Positions 37,029 through 49,640 of a stretch of 64,000 nucleotides of DNA are shown piece after piece (within the stretch, counting starts at the first letter, position 1; the number at the start of each line of letters is the position of its first letter). A program made the translations under genes and the position numbers. Below the pieces are notes generated by a model. The model made no database searches and was not told the origin of the DNA. It worked only from the letters and a program-made list of their open reading frames with translations. This DNA comes from Nymphaea colorata (lineage: Eukaryota > Streptophyta > Magnoliopsida > Nymphaeales > Nymphaeaceae): the NCBI RefSeq assembly GCF_008831285.2, contig NC_045147.1:186001-250000 (forward strand). Direction: 5' to 3'.

Positions 37029-38750
37029 TATCTTTCCTTAACAATGACCACATTAGAGTTAACCCAACACGTGAAAAGATGAAATCCATGCGTGGGAATG
37101 CATGACAAACCATTCTGCATATGCTAGCTATCGTGAAAAACAAACTATACGCATATGTGAACTTAGCTAATGTATGAAAGACATGAAATTAAACATGAAA
37201 ATAACATGAAATATATGCAACATGTCATCTGTCCATCGACATTGAATCACAGAGGAGGCAGCCTTGTATGTTGTGCAATGCCTTCCCGCATGTGCATGCC
37301 GACTAACCGAATGCAACCCAGAGTACCCGGTCTCGCTGAACCTAATTAGCTAAACACACGATCATTGCTAGATATAGACTTGGTCGGCCAAAGTCTAGAT
37401 ACCCTAGAGAGACAACACGACGTGATGGGCACCAAAACAACGGCGAGAACAGAAACTATGCCAAGACAAAATGAGTTGGGACTCCAACTCAGATGGAAGC
37501 TAAAGCCTGCTAAAATCAGAAAATATACTGAAAGTTTTGACGTGATAGATGGTCTAAACAAAACTCAGATTGATGTTAAACTCAGACCGCAGCTTATAGA
37601 CATTAAAGGAACTCGAAGCAACAAATTCGAAAGACCTATGATGCGACAAATAAATATAAAATATCTAATTCAGCAGAAAACAAAATTGATGTTGTAGAAA
37701 ACCATTTAATTTCAGAGGAGTATAGACAGAGCCTATTAACTTTAAAATCATGAGAGATTGCATGGACGTCATCCAGACATATCAAACTAACACCTTGAGG
37801 TGATAGAATCGAAAAATGATGGCTGGATTTCGACGTAGACACTGCTGAAGTTGCATTAGAAAACTGTGTTGTAATATGCTGAAATGCACTTGTGATCCGG
37901 CGGGCAATTTTGGAAGGCAAAAGAGGTGCGTATCGACCTTCGTTTGGGCTGAAAATTGGTGAGAATATAGTTGGTATGGAAATGAACCAAACACATTTGA
38001 TAGTTTCTCAATATCTTCTTACCCCAGCCGAGACTTGTGAAGATTGAAACTTAGGGGTTTGATAATTCTGAGATAACTATAGCGCAAGAAAAACAGAAAA
38101 ATACATTAAACGACCAACTTTAGACAACTAATAAATGATCCTGACGACCAAAAACATGGTTAAAACTTGACACATTTGGTATTCGGGAGATGTGATCTTG
38201 ACCTTGCATAGGTTACACTAAACTTGAGCCATCTAGGCCAGACTGAGCCTGGCTAGGGCCCACCCAATTCCAAATTTCTAACCCAGAATATCTCTTTAAA
38301 TCTAGATCTTCATTTCATATCTTTGAACTCAAATCTGAGAACCAAATCAAGCATCATATCTAGAATCCGCCTGTTAAAACTTTGCTATCTCATAATTAGT
38401 TCTTGGTTCAAGATTCAGATACACTGAACCTTGACACTTTGATTTTAGTGCCATATATATGTGCTTTATATCTTGCATACTATATGGCTTCTGACATCAG
38501 ATGTCTCTCTCATTTTGGTCATTTCTGAATCAATTAGAGAGAATTAGCTTTTTCGAATCCTTCTACGCATTGTGCATATCAACTCTGATCTGTCATAATC
38601 AGCTTTCATCCAAATTTGAGCCTAAAATGAACAGAATATTGTGCAATGCATGTTTTATATCGGACATGGCATAAAGTTTGGTGCTTGATATTGTTTTCAA
38701 TAGAGAGCACTAGTTCCAAAACCAAAAATTTAGTCACGTATCAGTGCAAG
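37029..38750. other. intergenic, no gene seen
   Basis: AT-rich DNA. The open frames of about 100 codons at 36847-37143, 37365-37697 and 37636-37920 have no recognised domain and no protein-like continuity. Nothing else can be supported. Confidence 0.45.
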
Positions 38751-39114
38751 GGAGTGTCTTTTCCTCCATGCAGCCATAAAAATGGGTCGACCTCGTCCTT
38801 CTAAGGCATGAGCATGTAAAATTTGGCATTGGAAAATTTTTTTTTTTTTTTTGAGAAGGGACTCTAAGAGGTCATTTGATGGCATTAGAACACCATGAAA
38901 CAGAACGGGTGCGTTCTGTTTTAGTAAAATTGGGAGTGTCTTTTCCTCCATGCAGCCATAAAAATGGGTCGACCTCGTCCTTCTAAGGCATGAGCATGTA
39001 AAATTTGGCATTGAAAAATTTTTTTTTTTTTTTTGAGAAGGGACTCTAAGAGGTCATTTGATGGCATTAGAACACCATGAAACAGAACGGGTGCGTTCTG
39101 TTTTAGTAAAATTG
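38751..39114. repeat. 182-bp near-perfect tandem duplication
   Basis: GGAGTGTCTTTTCCTCC begins copy one at 38751 and copy two at 38933. The copies are nearly identical to the end of the second at about 39114 (TTTTAGTAAAATTGGG), with a substitution or two next to the poly-T tract. Each copy contains a poly-T tract and a GAACGGGTGCGTTCT palindrome. Very low divergence indicates a recent event. The second copy ends about 50 bp upstream of a TATA box. Confidence 0.95.
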
Positions 39115-39167
39115 GGGCAAACATCAGACAGAAAACGACCAGGACACGCAGGACAGAGAAGAAGGAG

Positions 39168-39175
39168 TATAAAAG
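39168..39175 (+). promoter_or_regulatory. TATA box of the 39.2-41.4 kb gene
   Basis: TATAAAAG, followed by a pyrimidine- and CT-rich leader, as in many plant promoters. Transcription would begin near 39200. The first ATG downstream (39264) opens only a 14-codon frame that ends at 39306-39308. Confidence 0.65.
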
Positions 39176-39380
39176 GCTGAATAGTTCCAACTTCCAACGC
39201 GTCAGCCCTCCCCCAACCACGAGCTCTCCTCCCCCGACCCCAAGCTCTCCTTGCCCCAAAAACATGTGCATCCCCATTTCCATCTTTCGGTGTGAAGAAA
39301 AAACATAGCGGTTGTTCTTCTTCCCGTCCACCGTCGTTTTTCTTCCTGTCGCCCGTCGTTCTTCTTCTTCCGCTGCCACC

Positions 39381-41430
39381 ATTCCGACTGACCCAGAGCT
39401 CCGGAAGAAGTTCTGCTGGGCTGAGCGGTTTGGGTTACCGGTGCAGCTGTCAGAGGAAGAGAAGCAGAGCTTTGGATCCCAGAGGTACTCTCTCTCTCTC
39501 TCTCTCTGTGGCTTTGGGTCGTTTGCTTTCTTCTTTAATGTTTGCCAAATTTGGGCTCCTACTTGTACCCCTACTCCCACACTTTTCTCTGTCTCTCTGC
39601 ATGTGTTGTGTTCTTTGACTGCAGTTTCTTTCCTTTTGAAAATGGACGATTTTTGTTCTTTCTTGCTTGCTTTGCGGAATTCGTATGGGCGGTTCTATGT
39701 TTTTGGGTTTTCAGGATTGTTTAAGGTGTGTAGCCTGTAGGGAGTCGAAACAGTCAGAGGTCTCCCTCGATCTTCTCTAGATTTGGGCAAAACATTGGCA
39801 AAAAATAGCGACTGCTGATATTTTTCACGATTGTGTGGCCGATTTTTTGATGTAATTCCTTTTTATGGGTTATCGTTCTGAACTTGTCCAGGGGTCGGAT
39901 TTATTGTTAGGAAGGAGAAAAGAGGAAAATGTCACCGAAAAATGGGGTAAAGCTGTTGGACGTAGCAGAGTACAGCTTCCTTGTTCACCACCGGTGAAAT
40001 TCTAGTTTTTAGTTTTTACTAATTTTTGAGCCATTGGTTTTTGTGTTTTCAAGTCATCTTTGTTAGATTTGCTATGGATTTGGGTTTAGAATTTAGTAGG
40101 GACGCCATTTTGTTGCTATGGATTTATGCATACTTGTTGTTCTTTTAGTTGGGAAGCTGCTAGAGCCTAGGTGGGGTTCAAGGGAGTTCCTGAAATTCAT
40201 TTTTGTAGTTAGTCTATTAACATCAATTTGTGTCTTCATCATAACTATTGCTCTATACTATATAACAAGGAGAGAAAGCTTCCTGTAAGTGTCAAGAGGT
40301 ATTGCCAATATATTCTGGGATGCATGTTTTCCTATTCACTTTCTCTCTGTTTCATCTTTTTATCAGCTTAGACAGCTCCAGATTATTCTTTTTTTAAACT
40401 TTTCTCCTTTCCCTTTCCTTTCTGAGTGTGCACTTATTCAATGCATGCATAGTGGGGTGTTCATACATTTATATGTTTGTTTGTGTAGAGGCGAACATCT
40501 CTGGAAACTTGTATCTATGCATGTGAATATTTTCATGTGTATGCACCCTTCACGCTTGCTTTCCTTTTCAAGGTCCTAGATATCTATAGGAATGTTACTT
40601 TCCATGGAAGCACATCAGGGAGGTTAGCAGATATCCAGCTATGCTACACGGGAGGCTTAGACAATGTACCCCATCTTTGGTCGTCTAACTTTGTTGAATT
40701 AAGGATCATAAATTTAATGTGAACACTTTAACTTTATTAGAGCCATTTAATGTCGTGATTGCACACTGGAGATGTTTGATTCCTTATAAACGACTTTATG
40801 AATCTATTTTAGAAATTGGTTAGCATTGTAGTTTATTTCTTCTAATGTGTTAATGTATTTGAGAAGTGGTAAGTAGTTGTACGTTTGTGAAACCATCTAC
40901 CTAGAAGTTTAAGAATGGACACATTGTCTCTACCTATGCTGGAGAGAGAGAGAGAGAGAGAGAGAAGTTGAGCGAGTCATGGAATCTCTTGGAAATTTGT
41001 GGAGATGTGCTAATTATAATTATGGAGTAGAGTGCCTTTTCAGGTTTTATAGGTATTTTGATGGTTTCTCTCTTCATTTACGTATTTCTGTGGTTAACAT
41101 TATTAAACTTTTCACTTCAACTTTGCCAACAATTCTGATTGGTCACAGATTCTGATACCATTTAAGAACTTATACCTCAATCTATTTTGTTGGTGATTAT
41201 TTATTCTGGAATTGACCGTAGTTCTTCCTTTTGTTTATTTTCAGTTATGGATTGGAAATTTCATGGCATATCATTTCTATAGAAAGGACAAGAGACCTCT
41301 GAAGTTGCATCCCCAGCTGGAGAAGTTGCTCAAAGAAGAGTTTCACTCCCTGGACGACGACAGCAGTGAGTCTCCAGCTTTGGCTGAACCTGCTGCTGCT
41401 GCTTCTACCAGTTCGTTGAAGTTGGGATAG
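39381..41430 (+). CDS. unrecognised small gene or start-lost relic (partial model)
   Basis: Two segments look coding. Segment A, 39381-39484, ends at a good donor (CAGAG|GTACTC). Its translation, TDPELRKKFCWAERFG then LPVQLSEEEK, resembles the ERFG/VQLSEEEK motif of plant MOS11/THO1-type proteins. Segment B, 41245-41430, follows a TTTATTTTCAG acceptor. It encodes a basic, aromatic start (LWIGNFMAYHFYRKDKRP), then HPQLEKLLKEEF, an acidic Ser/Asp stretch and an Ala/Ser-rich end with TAG. Segment A has no ATG: the expected start position is ATT in the context GCCACC-ATT-CC. A ends in phase 2 but B reads in phase 0, so a direct A-B splice breaks the frame; an intermediate exon of 3n+1 nt, or a defect, must be invoked. 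I cannot assign a function. Coordinates span both segments. Confidence 0.45.
40942..40965. repeat. (GA)n microsatellite
   Basis: About 12 GA units, in the putative intron between segments A and B of the small gene. Confidence 0.9.
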
Positions 41431-43280
<1,850 letters not shown>

Positions 43281-43282
43281 CT

Positions 43283-43283
<1 letters not shown>

Positions 43284-43325
<42 letters not shown>
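43284..43325. repeat. (GA)n microsatellite abutting (TA)n
   Basis: About 21 GA units directly after the TA tract, separated by CTC. It forms a compound microsatellite. Confidence 0.97.
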
Positions 43326-43328
<3 letters not shown>

Positions 43329-44070
43329 TGGCCTTTTGTGGAATCCATTTTGATATCCACTATAAACAATTTTATGAGGTATAAAACTAGAAGAAGTGCG
43401 TTGCAAGTAGGTCACTAATAAAGGCATAAATGAACCAAACAGGGTGTGCCAGGATTGGGCGATGTCTATAACCATGGAAAGTACACAACTAAACAAGTCA
43501 AACTTCAATTGGCTTGTTTTATCAAGGGAACAAACACATAAATTCAATTGTAAAATAATCAAATTGAGGCTATAAATAACTGGAGCAAGGTCACTTAATT
43601 TTCTTTTCAATGACAAGGGAAATGAATCTTTCTTTAGATGCATGGGGCTCAAAACCCACCAGACTAGCCAAGAAATGCTTGCTTAATTGAAATTGTGGAG
43701 CCATACATGAACTAGATTATTTCGTGGCCCTTGACTTACAACAAATACATATATAGAAGAAGATCGTAACCGGAAATGTGCATGTTTGTGTCTCCTCTAA
43801 TTTAACTTAAAGCTTGTGGCTCGGCCACTCCTATTGTTTACCAAATGATGTTCTATTTATGCTTGGCCAATCTAATTCAACTTGCAGATTTTAAGCCAAC
43901 AACTAGTTTAGTGTATAATGAATGCCCTTCCCTGTTTCCACATTTTAAGTTGAAAGCGTTGCTTTACAAATTGCACGTGAAGCTATCAATTAAAACGCTA
44001 AATACGTCGCCAGGTCGTTGAACTTCTACAAAAAAGATTATTCTCTAGGTATTTGTATAGATTTTGTATA
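43326..44070. other. intergenic, no gene seen
   Basis: AT-rich sequence with no domain or splice-linked frame. Confidence 0.45.
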
Positions 44071-44432
44071 GGGGAGTTTGATGAGGCCGTAATTATAGAA
44101 TTAGAATTCTCATTTTTTATGGATTCACAAAGAATTTTTATTCTGAAATTATAGGTTCATTCTTGAATTAAAATTCTAGAATTATGATTCAAGAATTCTC
44201 GATTTTTTTTCATTTCTCTTTAGGGCACATGTAATTATGGTTTCAGTTCATCAAGTCTCTAATTTATGTTTTATCAAGTACATCATTTTTCAACTTTGGA
44301 GTCAAAATTTCGAGGCCATCAAATAAAAAATGAAACTAAAACTGGAATTTTCATTTCAATTCCAATTTGAAGTAGAGTTTTGTTTCTACAATTTTAATTC
44401 TAGAATTAAAATTTAAGGCCATCAAACCCTCC
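44071..44432. mobile_element. MITE with long terminal inverted repeats
   Basis: Left end GGGGAGTTTGATGAGGCC, right end (reverse complement) GGAGGGTTTGATGGCC. Inverted similarity continues inward through AATTCTAGAATT-type stretches for about 45 bp. The 362-bp element is non-coding and AT-rich. A target duplication is not clear. Confidence 0.65.
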
Positions 44433-47300
44433 TAAATTTTGTGAAATGGTTACTCTCTTTTTCTTTCATTTTTCTTGCAATTCGATAGTTGTGATGCATC
44501 CAAACCTCTTCTTCCTTCCTCTCGACCACAAGCGGTGGATATGATACACTCTAATGGACGGACGAGTATACTGTTTTTCACCCAAGTCTAAAAGCAAGCA
44601 GTCCTGAACCCAAGAGTACAAGAAAAGAGAAAAGGGGTTTAGCATCTCTGGCCCCTCGTCAACAGTCATGAATGGGCCCCTGTATGTAAAGTAAGGGGGA
44701 ACCCCAACATGAAATTTAGAGGTGTCAACGGGTTGGTAATGTCTAATTAGTGAGCCGAATCCAGATTTGTTAAGTTGGATCTAAAAAAAGCACCATGATG
44801 CAAATTTTGCATTTTGCATTTTAAGAATCAATTTTAGATGGGATCCAAATCGGAGTATTGGATATCAAAAGTCGATCTTAGATATTGGATCGGGCCAAAT
44901 TTGGTGACCAATAAACCGGAACGAGGTCCGAACCGTTTTCCATCCCCATCAAAGAGCTCATCCCGCGGGGCCGCTGCTGCCCTGTTCCCACCAACTCGAC
45001 CTTAAATTCCCTCTCGCCACGTGGCCACTTGATTGTCAGCCGTGTCAAAATCAACAGCTTCTGCATCGTTCCTAGTCTCGCTCAGATTTTAAAAACTGGG
45101 AAGAAATTGGAAAAGGTTTTATTCGCATCACTGATACGATCCGGCTTAACCGATACCATGCTGCGTCCACCCCCCATTGCAGAAGAGAGGGGGGAAGTGA
45201 TTTGACATGTCCCCTGATCTACGAGCAACGTGTACTCCAATTATTTGTTTCATTCTTATGAAACATGTTTTGAAAGATAATCTTGGTAGATGCGACGATT
45301 AAACAAGGCCAACCAACTAAAGGGCATTGCCTCTCTCTTTTTCCAAGGGAAATAATCGAGTTAGGTGGAACACCTACCAAATTTTGTCAAAAAAAAAAAA
45401 AAAAAGACATGATAATCATACAAATCAAGTCCTTAAGGCGTCCTCATATTTTGATGGTTGAGAATTGATGTGAATCATAACAGCAAATTCGTCTGAACCC
45501 AAATATTGACAATGGTAGCAATATATAACTCTTTTATGTAGTTCTCTTACAATTTGAATGGGCTCATGCATTTTCATTAAATGGTAATTAATAAATTATT
45601 TCTATTGCAAAATAGCTACTAAGGGTATAACTATCAGAATTTGGCAAAATTTGGGTTCAGATTCTAACTAGGGTATATTATAACCACCACCCATGTTGAC
45701 CTGCACTTCTAAACTGACCTAACCCAATGGTGGATTCAGAAATTTGCAACAAAGGGACATTGTTATTTTATATTTTAAACCTTAAGGAGCATTTATATGT
45801 AAAAAAGTGAAACTAATGAAGTATATACATGTAAATAAAATAAATTATGTGAGCTGGTGTGGGCAATTGCTCAAAGCAGTCACAACTTAACTGTACTATT
45901 GATCTAGCCGCTCGCTCCGAAATTGTAACACAACAAAAAGTTTAGTCTTGTATTAATTAAACATTGTAAAAAATATTTAAAAACTTATAAAATGAGTTGT
46001 TAATATGGTTAGTTGTTTTGGTTTCTACCTTTTTAAAATCAAAATCAAAATCAAAACTAACTATTAGACGGATAAATTAAGATCCATCAAATCCAAAGTT
46101 AGAAAAGAATGAAGTGGTCGAAAGAATTCTTTTGACCAGGTTTGAAGAACAAATTTTAACCGTCCCCCTTACCATGATCCAACTTATCGGAAATTTGAAG
46201 TAATGGGTGAGTTGGGTGTTTCTGGTGGGGACAGCGACGTTTCCACCAGGCTGAAAGGAAAGGAAGGATGTCAGTGGGACCCATAAAATCTGTCTGGGAC
46301 GATGTCGTGGCATGGGCTCTGTTGATGAGGACAAATTGGATCTCTCGCCCGATCCAATCAGACCCGATCAGGAGGTTGTCTTGGGAGAGCTGCACCGTCG
46401 CAGACATTTTCCCGCAGAGGAGCGATTTCGTGCGGTGGAGGCTGGTATAGCTTCGATGAGGCTCAAATCAGGACGTTCATTCTTGAGTACCGGATGTGCC
46501 CCAGGATCCACGAACCACAACGAAGATCCACGACCCGAAAAAATCCAAAAAAAGAAAAAGGTAAACGGGAACGGTATCGGATTCCCCGCAGCGCAGTTTA
46601 GGTCGGTTTGCAACAAGATTCAGTACTCGATCAAAACAAAATCGGAAGCAGAATAAATTGTTAACCAGTAAAAATAATTTATACGTCTTACCGAAAATTT
46701 TAAACGTAACATAAACAATAAAATATATGACATGCCTTACGTATCAAATCAATATTATATCGATTCGATTCGCATCCGTCAATTGGGACCGATTCAGCTC
46801 GATTTTGTCACAAAATATTGTCTTCGTGAAGTCTTACTAAGAAAATAGTTAAAACATTTTCCAAATCATTGAGCAAAAAACGAGCATTAAAAAATAAAAT
46901 CATCATATGACACGGGAGAATATTTATAAGCAAGACGTCCTCCCAAGCTTTTGAAGCAAAGCGTCCTTCCAAGCTTTTCACAAGTGTTCGTTTTTTCATA
47001 TAAGATGGACATGTATTCTCTAGTATATAGAATTGGAGAAACAAGCGTGTCCATGGGGGGATAGTAGATCTGTAGACTTGATGATGTGTTTTCAGACTTG
47101 ATCAGTGGACTATGTCAGTAGTTTTGCTGCCCTACTCGATAGCCAGCCTAAGGAGCTTTATGAAATGCAATATGGATCTGGTCCACATTCGGTAAATGAT
47201 TAACCACTCAACCAAACCAAGGAAGTATCCAAATGGCCTTTAGGTTAGGAAAACAAATGGTGCATGTTGGGTTGCGGTTAAGGTTAAGGGAGCTGAAGAT
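44433..47300. other. intergenic, no confident gene
   Basis: Includes a somewhat GC-richer patch at 44930-45200 and a poly-A tract at 45390-45405. The 114-codon plus frame at 46312-46656 and its antisense companions lack any recognised domain. A short duplicated phrase (TCCTCCCAAGCTTTT / TCCTTCCAAGCTTTT) lies at 46937-46978. No gene is supported. Confidence 0.45.
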
Positions 47301-47510
47301 GTGTACGACATGGAAAATCGTTTCTGTTGCCGATCAATATCACCTTTCCCTCAAACGGAGATGTTAGGTTGGACGCTACGCTATTTTGACTTCAATGGTT
47401 GCTCCACCATAATCATTGGTGCTAACAACAAGAAATGGAAACTTGAGGCACTTACAAATAAGGATGTTAATGTGGTTGGTTGTCTTCGTTTTGAGCCTTT
47501 TTCAAGTTGA
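47301..47510 (+). pseudogene. possible gene fragment of unknown family
   Basis: A 69-codon frame ends in TGA with a protein-like stretch: GWTLRYFDFNGCSTIIIG, then KKWKLEALTNKDVNVVGCLR. The preceding 250 bp also contain peptide-like pieces broken by stops (for example LLDSQPKELYEMQYGSG near 47128). Composition and alternating hydrophobicity look unlike the random frames around it. I do not recognise the family. It could be the last exon of a gene or a decayed copy. Confidence 0.3.
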
Positions 47511-48519
47511 AACAAAAAAAAAAAATGTTAGGATACTGATTGTTAAAGTGTGAGTGTTAACTTGCTCGCACACACACATAATAGGTGTGTCTGGCGCATC
47601 TCAATTGCCACTGGGGGTATAGGTATATATATGTGTTAGTATGTGTGCATGGAAAAATGAAATAACTGATATTCATTAATTAGGAGAATAAACTTGGGTT
47701 TTTATATCTTTCAAAGATAGGAACGCGAATCCAAATATCGGCTTGCGTCAGTTTGAATTGATCAAGTTGGATGAAATTGGTGGAACCGATTCACTTCATA
47801 CTTGTTTAAGGTGTCATGCCTCATCTTTAAAATAATTTTTTTTATTGCATGTTTATTTTTTAATCAAATTTTCAGTTATTTGTCAAAAAATGACTTCTGA
47901 AACACATTTTTACTGATTTACAATCGACAATTCTGCCACCAAATTGCTGAATTGGCCAATTCACAAGATTGGTGGGTTCGCTTATTCAATTGCAAATAAC
48001 GATTGGAACAACGAGGGTGAGAATCTGTGGTCGGACAGCTGCTAGCGATTCAAGTGGCATCATCATCAAATTCAAATGATACAAATCTTGGATAAGAATC
48101 TACAACGCACCAATGGAACACTAGAGTCACCAACACTAATCTGATGTGAGCGCTCAAGGAAATTTCTAAGTTACCACGACGTCATGTTTCATTTTTTCAA
48201 TGAAACTTACTTTTGATGGGTTGCTGTGAGCTCGGCACCAGCCCCTGTGTATCTTTGCCACTAAATGTGCTCGAAGGCCTTCGATGGGGATAACTAAAAA
48301 CCCACTGCAAGTGCCGCTGGCTGCACGGCTTGTGAATGTCACCTAATTAGCGACACATTGTGCCTTTCCCCTTCTTCCTACAAAGTCAAGCTTTCATATG
48401 GTTTTTTTAATGCATAAGAGGACCTTTTAAGGGCTTTTAGTATACAGTGAAGGAACAGCCAACGAGTGCTTGAGATCACCCACATCCTTTATGTGGTCAT
48501 TAGCGTAGCTAGAGTTTCA

Positions 48520-48675
48520 ATGAGTTGACTAACTCGAGTTTGGTTCGTATAAGCTTGACTAGTTTTAACAAGTTGAGTTTGAATATAAACTCGGCTCGTA
48601 TAAGCTCGAACTAGGCAAGTTGGGCTTATTTAAACTTGATTAAGCATTTGGCAAGCGAGCATCTAGCAATTTCAC

Positions 48676-48707
<32 letters not shown>

Positions 48708-48860
48708 CACACATTAGTAAAAAGCTAGTTTCAAGCCAAATTTAAGTTCGACTTTAACCAAGCAGAGTTTGAAACTTCTTAAGCTCCAAGCTGAGCTCAT
48801 TTAACACCAGCCAATTTCAAGCTGGCATAGCTCGACTTCAACTCGACTCATGAACAACCT
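48520..48860. repeat. dispersed GAGCTCGA-rich repeat, copy 2
   Basis: Repeated ACTCGAG, AAGCTCGA, GAGTTTGAA and CTCGACTTC phrases, interrupted by a (TA)n/(AC)n microsatellite. Similar in style to 8705-8850. Confidence 0.45.
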
Positions 48861-49239
48861 TAAGTGCAGTACATTGATAAGAAAATGAGTCGCTTTAAAG
48901 CTATCTTACCTTGTCAAACCCACAAAATTGTGTTACTCGATATTCACTTGCTTGTTAACATCTATGATACAAAAAGAAGGAAAGTCATAACCACTGACCC
49001 CATTTGTCGATGGTTAAACCATCAACATTAAAAGAATATATATAACTATAACCAGTTGACTCTCATCGATCCTTTCCATCGTTTTTCTTCCCTCTCTTTT
49101 AGCATAATAATAATTGAATGCCAACGATATGTTCCTCTAAGATATTCTCGATCCCATTGTCTGTCCACGAAGTGCTACGAACGTGCTCACGCCTAAACAT
49201 TCAAAAAATTCATGTGACCATAAATTATAAGTTCATCCC

Positions 49240-49510
49240 CAAGAAAGTTGGTGCAATGGACAAGATAGATGGCAAGTCTCCATTTTAAATTTTCGATATG
49301 TCAACTTCTTATAAAATCTGATATCAGCATTGAAAATCTATCTTTTTTTTTATCGATACGTGAGCCCGAGCTCGTTGTTCATCTCTACCCACAATGTAAA
49401 AAGCTTAGGCTAAACTCATGCCTTCAAAGCATATACTCACTTAGGTTTACACAAGGACCTTATGCGCATGAGATTCAAATTAGCGACTGCCCTCTTATCC
49501 GCCACGGACC
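49240..49510. mobile_element. SINE-like repeat (weak)
   Basis: The start, GTTGGTGCAATGGAC, resembles 11760 (GTTGGCGCAATGGGC), and both are followed by AGTCTCCATTT. On the opposite strand at the far end, TGGCGGATAAGAGG then ATTTGAATCTC resemble tRNA A and B boxes. This suggests tRNA-derived repeats, but length and strand are unclear. Confidence 0.3.
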
Positions 49511-49555
49511 CAGCCAGTGAAAAGATGGCCATCACCAAAAGATGGTGAATGGATC

Positions 49556-49640
49556 TAGGGCTGCACAATGAGTCGAGCCAGCTCGAGCGCGGCTCAAGTT
49601 CCAGCCAAACTCTGAGTTTGAGTCTTTTTGAGTAAAATCA
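49556..49640. repeat. dispersed GAGCTCGA-rich repeat, copy 3
   Basis: AGGGCTGCACAATGAGTCGAGC, then CAGCTCGAGCGCGGCTCAAG. The GGCTGCACA start is shared with the copy at 8705. Confidence 0.5.

Noticed and set aside
38921-39580. 219-codon minus-strand open frame, the longest in the window
   Set aside because: It is antisense to the TATA box and segment A, passes through the tandem duplication and poly-T tract, and shows low-complexity Glu/Arg and Gly/Val runs. It is judged a shadow.
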